Of a stretch of 8,159 bases of DNA, positions 1 through 5,052 are shown one piece after another. The translations under genes and the position numbers were made by a program. The notes under the pieces were generated by a model. It saw nothing but the letters and a program-made list of their open reading frames with translations. It was not told the DNA's origin and made no database searches. Position 1 is the stretch's first letter. Each line of letters starts with the position of its first letter. Origin of the DNA: JBBSDV01 sp038240335 (lineage in GTDB: Bacteria > Chloroflexota > Dehalococcoidia > DSTF01 > JACRBR01); the NCBI GenBank assembly GCA_038240335.1, contig JBBSDV010000151.1:1-8159 (forward strand), written 5' to 3'.

Positions 1-58
1 CCAACCGCACCAGCTCGATCGCCTGTTGCTGAAACTCTCGTGGGTACCTCGTGGCCAT
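1..58 (-). CDS. IS3-family transposase OrfA, N-terminal fragment (runs off window)
   Basis: Reading the minus strand from the ATG at 58-56 gives MATRYPREFQQQAIELVRL and then leaves the window. This matches the usual opening of IS3/IS911-type OrfA proteins (basic residues, Y-x-x-E-F-x-x-x-A-[IV]-x-L-V), which is the first helix of the helix-turn-helix that binds the terminal repeats. A Shine-Dalgarno-like GGGAG lies about 7 nt upstream of the ATG on the minus strand (around 66-70). OrfA acts with the DDE catalytic OrfB, made as an OrfAB frameshift fusion, to excise the element as a circle. Only 19 codons are present, so the IS3 subgroup cannot be assigned. The gene points away from the methyltransferase fragment. 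Confidence 0.8.
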   Translation of the reverse strand, partial: MATRYPREFQQQAIELVRL

Positions 59-97
59 CCTGGACTCCCTTCTCTGTGGCCTGACGCCAACAGTCTA

Positions 98-124
98 GGT
101 GTCCGGAAAAGCGGAGTAAGCTCA
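98..124 (-). repeat. Probable terminal inverted repeat of the IS3-family element
   Basis: On the minus strand the segment begins TGAGCTTACTCCGCTTTT and continues with a GGACACC-type core. The TG-start and the run of about 25 bases resemble IS3-family ends, where OrfAB binds and cuts. The mate repeat is outside the window, so the repeat is identified only by its position outside OrfA and by abutting the interrupted gene. Confidence 0.5.
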
Positions 125-383
125 CTATGATAACTACGAAGCGATTGAAGTGGGCAAGATTTCGGAAATCCCGTTTGACTACGATGGATTAATGGGCGTT
201 CCTGATACCTTCTTGGACAAGTTCAATCCAGAGCAATTTGAGCTTATCGGCATTCCGTTCGGGAATTTGGGCAAGAGTCTTGGTGTAACAAAGAACTACC
301 GTGGGCGAACGGACATTGCGATCACGAAGAACGGGAAATCCCGCTGTCCGTATTCGAGAATCATAATCAGGCGGAAGAGCTGA
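125..383 (+). pseudogene. EcoRI-family adenine-specific DNA methyltransferase, C-terminal remnant truncated by the IS
   Basis: The frame open from 120 to the TGA at 381-383 reads YDNYEAIEVGKISEIP, then D-Y-D-G-L-M-G-V-P and F-L-D-K-F-N-P-E-Q-F-E. These are hallmark C-terminal segments of the EcoRI-methylase family (adenine N6 methyltransferases of type II systems). The final residues, Y-S-R-I-I-I-R-R-K, also match the family's last strand. About 86 residues remain of a family usually around 300-400 residues. The SAM-binding and catalytic NPPF-type motifs, which lie nearer the N-terminus, are missing. An in-frame stop at 117-119 inside the IS end separates the remnant from anything upstream. 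A start at GTG 150 would give 77 residues, but this is unlikely to be a functional protein. Base composition is visibly lower in G+C than the chromosomal genes downstream, consistent with acquired DNA. An intact 5' portion may lie beyond the IS. Confidence 0.8.
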
Positions 384-386
384 CTC

Positions 387-1478
387 ATGAAGATCGAACT
401 CCACAACATCAAAGTCTCCGAGCTCGTGGACGGCTACGAGGATAAGGCCGAAGAGGGCGTGCGCGGCTACGGCGGACGGCTCAACATCCGTCCGGCCTAC
501 CAGCGCGAGTTCATCTACAAGGAGAAGCAGCGCAACGAGGTCATCCATACCGTTCGCAAGAACTTCCCGCTCAACACCATGTATTGGGTGGTGGCGGGGG
601 AGGGCTTTGAGCTCATGGACGGGCAGCAGCGCACGATCAGTATCTGCCAGTACGTCGAGGGCGACTTTGCGATCGTAGTCGACGGTTCGCCCCACTTCTT
701 CAGCAACCTCACCACAGTTCGGCAACAGGAGATACTCGACTACGAGCTCCAAATCTACATCTGCGAAGGAACCGATCAGGAGAAGCTCGACTGGTTCAAG
801 ATCATCAACATCGCGGGCGAGAAGCTGACCGACCAGGAACTGCGCAACGCCATCTACACCGGCCCCTGGCTCGCCGACGCCAAGCGCTGGTTTAGCAAGA
901 CCGGCTGCCCGGCTTATGCGATCGGCGAAAAGTATGTGAGCGGCTCGCCGATCCGGCAGGAGTTCTTGGAGACGGCGCTGGAGTGGATTAACAACGGGGA
1001 CGTCGAAGGCTACATGAGCGTCCATCAGCACAACGCCGACGCCCAAGAGCTATGGCAGCACTACCAGGCCGTGCTCGACTGGGCGAAGCGCGTGTTCCCG
1101 GCCTACCGCAAGGAAATGAAGGGACTGGGCTGGGGCAAGTTCTACCGGAACCACAGCGACGACAAGCTGAACGCGGCCCAACTGGAGAAGCGAATCAGCG
1201 AACTCTTCCTCGACGACGAGGTGAACGCCAAGAAGGGCATCTACGAATATCTGCTCACTGGAAATGAGAAGACCCTGAACTTACGGACCTTTAGCGCCAA
1301 AGACAAGGCCACGGCGTTCGAGAGCCAGAAGGGCGTTTGCCCGGCGTGCCAGAAGGCCTTCGAGTTCGACAAGATGGAAGCCGATCACATCGTTCCATGG
1401 CACAAAGGTGGCAAGACCGTGCTTGAGAATTGCCACATGCTGTGCATGCTGGACAATCGGACCAAGGGCGGCAAGTAA
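387..1478 (+). CDS. DUF262 and HNH endonuclease protein (restriction-type nuclease)
   Basis: This 363-residue protein has an N-terminal DUF262 domain of the ParB/Srx-like fold, with PAYQREF at residues 36-42 and the signature DGQQRT at 78-83. In GmrSD-type and phage-defence proteins that motif binds or hydrolyses nucleotide. A helical middle follows, then a C-terminal HNH nuclease: CPAC (318-321), the D-H-I-V-P-W core (333-338, H334 the likely catalytic His), N348 and a final C-M-L-D-N-R-T-K (353-360). The fourth zinc position, often Cys or His, is Asp356 here. The ATG at 387 is preceded by GGAAGAG at 373-379 with 7-nt spacing. The gene starts 3 nt after the methyltransferase stop, so the two were almost certainly one operon. 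The likely role is DNA cleavage in a restriction-modification or modified-DNA restriction system; substrate and target sequence are unknown. The frame is intact, although its partner methyltransferase is truncated here. Confidence 0.85.
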   Translation: MKIELHNIKVSELVDGYEDKAEEGVRGYGGRLNIRPAYQREFIYKEKQRNEVIHTVRKNFPLNTMYWVVAGEGFELMDGQQRTISICQYVEGDFAIVVDGSPHFFSNLTTVRQQEILDYELQIYICEGTDQEKLDWFKIINIAGEKLTDQELRNAIYTGPWLADAKRWFSKTGCPAYAIGEKYVSGSPIRQEFLETALEWINNGDVEGYMSVHQHNADAQELWQHYQAVLDWAKRVFPAYRKEMKGLGWGKFYRNHSDDKLNAAQLEKRISELFLDDEVNAKKGIYEYLLTGNEKTLNLRTFSAKDKATAFESQKGVCPACQKAFEFDKMEADHIVPWHKGGKTVLENCHMLCMLDNRTKGGK

Positions 1479-1714
1479 TTTCCAAGTGCGGGCGTACTAC
1501 TTCGGCTCGCCCGAACTCGCCCGCTCGATCAACATCGTGCGGCTGTCCGACGCCCAGCGCGGCAGACGAAACGGCCTGCGATAGCACCTCGATTCGAGCA
1601 GGACTTCCTCGCCGCCTGCGATTGGAATCCCGAGACAGAAGCGCCAAGCAGGCGCAAACGCGACGCCCTCGGCCTCGACGGCGATCGCCGCGCGGTAGCG
1701 ATACACTGCCCACC
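1479..1714 (+). other. Spacer without a recognised gene; possible degraded coding remnants
   Basis: Between the HNH gene and the hydrolase I recognise no gene. Two stretches look protein-like. GTG 1486 to TAG 1582-1584 encodes 32 residues including AYYFGSPELARSINIVRLSD. In a different frame, a stretch ending at the TGA at 1716-1718 (about 1590-1718) includes EQDFLAACDWNPETEAPS. Their succession in shifted frames could reflect a frameshifted remnant of one gene. I cannot name a family, and chance open reading in GC-rich DNA is possible. A GC-rich inverted repeat (1489-1494 with 1508-1513, 13-nt loop) lacks a T-run, so it is not a convincing terminator. Confidence 0.4.
1702..1707 (+). promoter_or_regulatory. 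-10 box (TACACT) for a probably leaderless hydrolase transcript
   Basis: TACACT fits the TANNNT -10 consensus and ends exactly 7 nt before the ATG at 1715, which would put the transcription start at or next to the A of the start codon. No Shine-Dalgarno sequence precedes the ATG, consistent with leaderless translation. No clear -35 hexamer is visible about 17 nt further upstream. The treZ start shows the same arrangement. Confidence 0.55.
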
Positions 1715-3355
1715 ATGACGACCGCACGCATCGCGCTGCTGCAGCTGCCGGCGTTCTCGATCGAGGACGCGGCGGCGTCGCTCGCGCATTCAATGATGCG
1801 GATTGACGAAGCGGTTGAGCGCGAGAAGCCCGATTTGATTGCGTTGCCGGAGGTGACGTACCCGGCGTACTTTCTCGGCAGAGCCGATCTCTCGGATCGA
1901 GGCGTGCTCTCCCCGGCTGAGGCCGCGGCGCGTTTCGGGGCGAAGGCGCGCGAGCACGGGGTCTACATCGCGGTCGGGCTGGCACTCGATGCGCCGGACG
2001 GCGGGTACAGCAACGGTGCGTTGCTGTTTGGCCGCGACGGCGAGGTCGTCGGGCGTTATGACAAGTCATTCTTATTCCACTTCGACACGCGCTGGTTCGC
2101 GCCGGGCTCGGCGTATCCGGTCTTCGAGACAGATATCGGACGGATTGGCATGCTCGTCTGCGCGGATGGCCGGCTGCCGGAGATCGCGCGCTCGCTGACG
2201 CTGAACGGAGCGCAGATCATACTCGACTTGACCGCGTGGGTAAGCAGCGCTCGAAGCGCGGAGCATTTATCGACGCCGCAGCGCGAGTTCTTGATGCCGA
2301 CGCGCGCGGCGGAGAACGGCGTCTGGATCGCCGCTTGCGACAAGTGCGGCGTCGAGGCCGAGAGCATCGTCTATGCTGGGCGGTCGTGCTTCCTCGACCC
2401 GAGGGGGCGCGTCGTCGCGGAGCTCGGACCGAGCGAGGAAGGCGTCCTCGTCTACGACGTGCCGATTGTGGATGCCGCGGCGCGCGTCGAACGCAGGCCG
2501 GAGCTCTACGGTGCGTTGTCGCAGCCGACGGAAAGTCTACCGGTAACGCGCTGGCTGAATGAGCCATTTGTGCTCTCGGAGCACGACCGGCGGATCGCCG
2601 TGGCCCAGATCACGATGCCGCCGACGGGGGATGAGTTCGTGCGCTTGGCGCGGAGACACGTCGAGCGCCAGGCGATCATGGGCGACGACCTCGTCGTGTT
2701 TCCGGCGACGCCATCGCGGCTGCGAGGGGCGTATGAGCGCGATGACGTGCTTCAGGGCATCGCAGCGATCGCGCGTGACACGGGCGTGATGGCGGCATTC
2801 ACGATCTCGGAGCCGGATGCCGATGGCTGGCGGGCGATGTATCTCGTCGGGCCAGAGGGTGTGATCACGAAGCACCGGCAGACGCACAAGCCACTGGGAC
2901 CGCGCTTCGCGACGATGCCGATGGGCGATGAGGTGGCGGACGTCGCGATGACCCCGATCGGGCGCGTCGGGCTCATGGTTGCGGCGGAAGGATTCGTGCC
3001 GGAGATCGCGCGCTCGCTGATGTTACGCGGCGCCGAGTTCATTATTTGGTGCGGCGACGATCCAGGCAGTCCGATGATGCGCACTGTCGCCCGCTGCCGG
3101 GCGGAGGAGAACCGTATCTTCGTCGCCTGCGCCGCCGCGCCAACCGAGAACGGCGCGACGGCTATCTACGATCCGAGTGGGCGTGAACTGTGCGTCGCCC
3201 TCGAAGGACGGGAGCTCGTCGTGAGCGCAGGGGTCAATCGCGTCTTGAGCCACAGCAAGCAGCGAGCGCCCGGGACCGATGTGCTGCACAATCGGCAACC
3301 GGCGACGTACACGACGATCACGCGGCCGCTGTCGGTCGCGGCACCCGTGGTATAA
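1715..3355 (+). CDS. Tandem carbon-nitrogen hydrolase (nitrilase superfamily) with one active and one degenerate domain
   Basis: This 546-residue protein contains two nitrilase-superfamily domains in tandem. Domain 1 (about 4-255) has the full Glu-Lys-Cys triad: E46 in LPEVTY, K117 in YDKSF and C149 in VCADGR. It should therefore hydrolyse an amide or nitrile C-N bond; the substrate cannot be read from sequence. Domain 2 (about 292-520) aligns over the same landmarks but has Ala331 (FPATP) in place of Glu, Lys392 kept (THKPL), and Ala423 (VAAEG) in place of Cys. It should be catalytically dead and may serve in dimer-like packing or regulation. Family members are usually about 260-300 residues, so this is twice the normal size. 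No signal peptide is seen, so it is probably cytoplasmic. The ATG at 1715 is chosen because the protein opens directly on the first beta strand (ARIALLQLP) and a -10 box lies 7 nt upstream. An upstream in-frame ATG at 1430 would overlap the HNH gene and adds only low-complexity Arg/Ser-rich sequence. Confidence 0.88.
   Translation: MTTARIALLQLPAFSIEDAAASLAHSMMRIDEAVEREKPDLIALPEVTYPAYFLGRADLSDRGVLSPAEAAARFGAKAREHGVYIAVGLALDAPDGGYSNGALLFGRDGEVVGRYDKSFLFHFDTRWFAPGSAYPVFETDIGRIGMLVCADGRLPEIARSLTLNGAQIILDLTAWVSSARSAEHLSTPQREFLMPTRAAENGVWIAACDKCGVEAESIVYAGRSCFLDPRGRVVAELGPSEEGVLVYDVPIVDAAARVERRPELYGALSQPTESLPVTRWLNEPFVLSEHDRRIAVAQITMPPTGDEFVRLARRHVERQAIMGDDLVVFPATPSRLRGAYERDDVLQGIAAIARDTGVMAAFTISEPDADGWRAMYLVGPEGVITKHRQTHKPLGPRFATMPMGDEVADVAMTPIGRVGLMVAAEGFVPEIARSLMLRGAEFIIWCGDDPGSPMMRTVARCRAEENRIFVACAAAPTENGATAIYDPSGRELCVALEGRELVVSAGVNRVLSHSKQRAPGTDVLHNRQPATYTTITRPLSVAAPVV
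2175..2198 (+). repeat. Direct repeat copy 1 inside the tandem hydrolase gene
   Basis: These 24 bases are identical to 2997-3020. They encode the PEIARSL segment just after the catalytic Cys of domain 1. The perfect nucleotide match between equivalent positions of two otherwise diverged domains suggests internal duplication, with possible local gene conversion. Confidence 0.85.
2997..3020 (+). repeat. Direct repeat copy 2 inside the tandem hydrolase gene
   Basis: This copy is identical base for base to 2175-2198, 822 bp upstream, in the same reading frame. It encodes the PEIARSL segment that follows the position where domain 2 has Ala in place of the catalytic Cys. Confidence 0.85.
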
Positions 3356-3356
3356 T
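3348..3356 (+). promoter_or_regulatory. Perfect extended -10 promoter (TGGTATAAT) overlapping the hydrolase stop codon
   Basis: TGGTATAAT matches the extended -10 consensus TGnTATAAT exactly, in a GC-rich background where TATAAT is rare. The hydrolase TAA stop (3353-3355) lies inside it. The predicted transcription start is near 3363, which gives the RDD gene a leader of about 20-40 nt. No good -35 hexamer is present, but extended -10 promoters do not need one. This argues that the RDD/4-TM pair has its own transcript as well as any read-through from the hydrolase. Confidence 0.65.
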
Positions 3357-3372
3357 CGCCGAAACCCAGACC

Positions 3373-3376
3373 GAGG
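3373..3376 (+). promoter_or_regulatory. Shine-Dalgarno-like GAGG pointing at an ATC codon (alternative RDD start)
   Basis: GAGG sits 7 nt before an in-frame ATC at 3384, and no ATG, GTG or TTG is available in frame between 3279 and 3405. The spacing is ideal and the site lies just after the predicted transcription start. The RDD gene may therefore begin at ATC 3384, adding seven residues (M-ATNEIT), or the base may be an error for ATG. The nearest conventional start, TTG 3405, has only a weak CGAG upstream. Confidence 0.4.
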
Positions 3377-3404
3377 CCATACCATCGCTACGAACGAGAT
3401 CACG

Positions 3405-3986
3405 TTGCCCCGCACCGCTGACGTACCGGCCGGAGTCGCGAGCATCCGCGCGCGCACGGGGGGCTATATCGTCGACATGGTGATCTTCGCGGCGATCGCA
3501 ATGATAATGGTGGTGATCGCCGGCTTCGTCCTTCTGGCATCGACGAGCTGGGCCGAGGAAGATCCCTCCGACCCGCAGTACTACACATTTCTCGCGATCA
3601 TCGGTCTCGGTATCCCGATCGTCTGGACCATGCTCAACCTCGCTCTGCTCGCGACACGGCAGCAGACCGGCGGTCAGTATGTCGCCGGAGTACGACTACG
3701 TCGTGGAGATGGAGCGAAATTTACGTTCCGCGATGCGACGGCATGGTGGTTCTCGCTGAACCCGCTGCTGTTCAGCTGGCCAATGGCGATCATCGCCTCC
3801 CTGCCGCTTGCGGCGGTGTTCGCGCTGGTTCTTAGCCGGCTAACGCTTGCAGCATTCGGTGTGCTCATTACGTTATGTATCGTTGCGCCGCTCGTTGCCC
3901 TCGTCTCGGCGCTGCTCGACGGCGAGAATCGAGCGCTGCATGAGCGCGTCGTCGGCCTGATCTCGGTGCCGGTGGACGCGCCATGA
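3405..3986 (+). CDS. RDD-family integral membrane protein
   Basis: A 193-residue membrane protein if started at TTG 3405, or 200 residues if ATC 3384 is used. The RDD pattern is recognisable: I-R-A-R-T-G-G-Y-I-V-D at residues 14-24 opens the first helix, QTGGQYVAGVRL (87-98) matches the conserved G-Q-T-x-G-[KQ] loop, and A-L-H-E-R-V-V-G (177-184) is the closing motif. Hydrophobic helices lie at about 25-45, 60-83, 113-144 and 147-171. RDD proteins are multi-helix membrane proteins, often proposed as transporters or accessory factors, with ion or proton antiport shown for a few; nothing here fixes a substrate. A start at ATG 3477 would remove the conserved Arg/Asp pair, and ATG 3279 would lie inside the hydrolase gene upstream of the extended -10 promoter, so both are disfavoured. 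The stop overlaps the next gene's start (ATGA), implying translational coupling. Confidence 0.82.
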   Translation: MPRTADVPAGVASIRARTGGYIVDMVIFAAIAMIMVVIAGFVLLASTSWAEEDPSDPQYYTFLAIIGLGIPIVWTMLNLALLATRQQTGGQYVAGVRLRRGDGAKFTFRDATAWWFSLNPLLFSWPMAIIASLPLAAVFALVLSRLTLAAFGVLITLCIVAPLVALVSALLDGENRALHERVVGLISVPVDAP

Positions 3987-4888
3987 CCTACGAATCTTCG
4001 CAATTGGGTGAACGTCCGCTGCCACCATCGCCGTATCGGCCGCGTTCGGCGTCGACCCTGACGGGCGGGCAGGAGGACACTTCAGCGTCGCGGAGCGTCG
4101 GAAAGTACCTGATCGGTTTCGCCTGCGTCGTCGCGATGTCGGCGCTGCTCGCCTCGCTCGCGCTATTTCAGTTGACGAGCGAAGGCACGGCGAAGCAGAC
4201 GCTGCGGCGGGAAGTTGCCGCCCTCACCGAGATCGATCCGCTGATTGATCGCGGGTATGACGACCTGCAGCTCCGTGCACAAAGCGCGAACGCGAATGAC
4301 ACGCTGTTCCTACGCGACTTTCCGGTGGCAGTTGCGCTCACGCCGGCGGAAGCGCGCGGCGCGTCGAAGGAGCAGCTGCGCGAGGTGTTGCTGGCACGGG
4401 CGACGAACGTGCTTTATGAGCAGGGCTCGTCCCCGTTGCGCAGCGGTGGTGCGAGCCGCAGCGGGCGGCTCTCGAGCGCCGGGATTGCGGATCACGCGAT
4501 CGGGTTTCTGCGTGGCCGCAATCACGAGATCTTGGCGGTGTTGACGTTCGCGCTGGCAGCGGTAACGACAGTGTTGTGTGTGATGCTGGCACTCTTGTGC
4601 CGCGGCTTTGGGCGGATTGGCAGCATCGGCGGAGTCGTGCTGTTCGCCGCAACTCCGCTTGTGCTTGCGGGCATCGGCGCGCGATTCTATATGCGCGTCG
4701 CATCTGGCGACGGCACCGAGTACATTCAACGCGAGTTCCTCGATATCGGCCGGGCGGTGGCATGGATCGCGATTCGCGACGGACTCGCCTTCGTCGTTGT
4801 CGGCATCGTGTTCGTAGCGCTCAGCGTCGGCGGCTCGATGCTAGCAGAGCCGCGAGATGGCGAACTCGGCGGCTACGAAGGGCGGTGA
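3983..4888 (+). CDS. Hypothetical four-helix membrane protein coupled to the RDD gene
   Basis: The 301-residue product is not recognised. It has a polar, Pro/Ser-rich N-terminus (1-40), a first membrane helix at about 42-64, and a long soluble region (65-182). Three more helices follow at about 183-206, 213-234 and 265-286, then a short charged tail. If the N-terminus is cytoplasmic, the 118-residue soluble region faces outside. That region contains T-P-A-E-A-R-G-A-S-K-E-Q-L-R-E-V-L-L-A-R, an amphipathic helical stretch, but no catalytic motif I can name. The start ATG overlaps the RDD stop as ATGA, and a weak GGTGG lies about 7 nt upstream, so the two proteins are probably made together and may act in one membrane complex. 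There is no sign of a signal-peptidase site. Confidence 0.75.
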   Translation: MTYESSQLGERPLPPSPYRPRSASTLTGGQEDTSASRSVGKYLIGFACVVAMSALLASLALFQLTSEGTAKQTLRREVAALTEIDPLIDRGYDDLQLRAQSANANDTLFLRDFPVAVALTPAEARGASKEQLREVLLARATNVLYEQGSSPLRSGGASRSGRLSSAGIADHAIGFLRGRNHEILAVLTFALAAVTTVLCVMLALLCRGFGRIGSIGGVVLFAATPLVLAGIGARFYMRVASGDGTEYIQREFLDIGRAVAWIAIRDGLAFVVVGIVFVALSVGGSMLAEPRDGELGGYEGR

Positions 4889-4953
4889 GCGAGGGCACAC
4901 CGATGGAGGCGCTGAACGCGCGCGCCGCGGAGTAGCGCACTTACCGAGGCAGC

Positions 4954-4959
4954 TAGAAT
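4954..4959 (+). promoter_or_regulatory. Possible -10 box (TAGAAT) in the gap before the TIM-barrel-like gene
   Basis: TAGAAT matches the TANNNT pattern in the 164-bp gap between the 4-TM gene and the GTG start at 5053. It would start a transcript near 4967 with a leader of about 86 nt. There is no TG extension and no convincing -35 element, so this is a weak call. The gap shows no other gene. Confidence 0.3.
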
Positions 4960-5040
4960 CGGTGCCGCGAACTGCCATTCGAAATGACACGTTTTGAAGC
5001 TCGCGCAGCGAGTCGACTACACGCCGTGCGAATCGTTGGG

Positions 5041-5045
5041 AAGGA
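5041..5045 (+). promoter_or_regulatory. Ribosome binding site (AAGGA) that decides the GTG 5053 start
   Basis: AAGGA, preceded by GGG, lies 7 nt before GTG 5053. The alternative ATG at 4984 has no Shine-Dalgarno match, and its first ~23 codons have A/T-rich third positions unlike the rest of the gene, so GTG 5053 is preferred. Confidence 0.65.
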
Positions 5046-5052
5046 TCCACCC

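Larger units (their letters stand above)
1..124 (-). mobile_element. End of an IS3-family insertion sequence (partial)
   Basis: The first 124 bases look like the left (orfA-proximal) end of an IS3-family element read on the minus strand. It has a terminal sequence starting TGAGCTTACTCC at position 124, a short untranslated stretch, a ribosome binding site, and the start of OrfA running off the window at base 1. IS3 elements carry orfA/orfB fused by a programmed frameshift, but only the beginning of orfA is visible here. The inner boundary near 124 is inferred because the methyltransferase homology resumes at about 126 with no detectable sequence between. The rest of the element, its other end and the target duplication lie outside the window, so the exact boundary could be off by a few bases. 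Confidence 0.75.

Noticed and set aside
189..1046. 285-residue open frame on the minus strand opposite the methyltransferase remnant and DUF262 gene
   Set aside because: The + strand frames match known families across the same bases. The antisense product shows no recognisable motif and is a by-product of codon bias.
1489..1513. GC-rich hairpin (6-bp stem, 13-nt loop) after the HNH gene as a terminator
   Set aside because: The stem is short, the loop is long and there is no T-run. Such hairpins are frequent by chance in this GC-rich DNA.
1430..1714. N-terminal extension of the hydrolase frame back to ATG 1430
   Set aside because: It overlaps the conserved HNH C-terminus in another frame and adds 95 Arg/Ser/Pro-rich residues absent from nitrilase-fold proteins. 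ATG 1715 opens directly on the first beta strand.
4903..4935. Ten-codon open frame (MEALNARAAE) after the four-helix membrane protein gene
   Set aside because: It is too short, has no ribosome binding site, and has no similarity to known small proteins.
4984..5052. ATG 4984 as the start of the TIM-barrel-like gene
   Set aside because: It lacks a Shine-Dalgarno site, its codons have A/T-rich third positions unlike the gene body, and GTG 5053 has AAGGA at ideal spacing.
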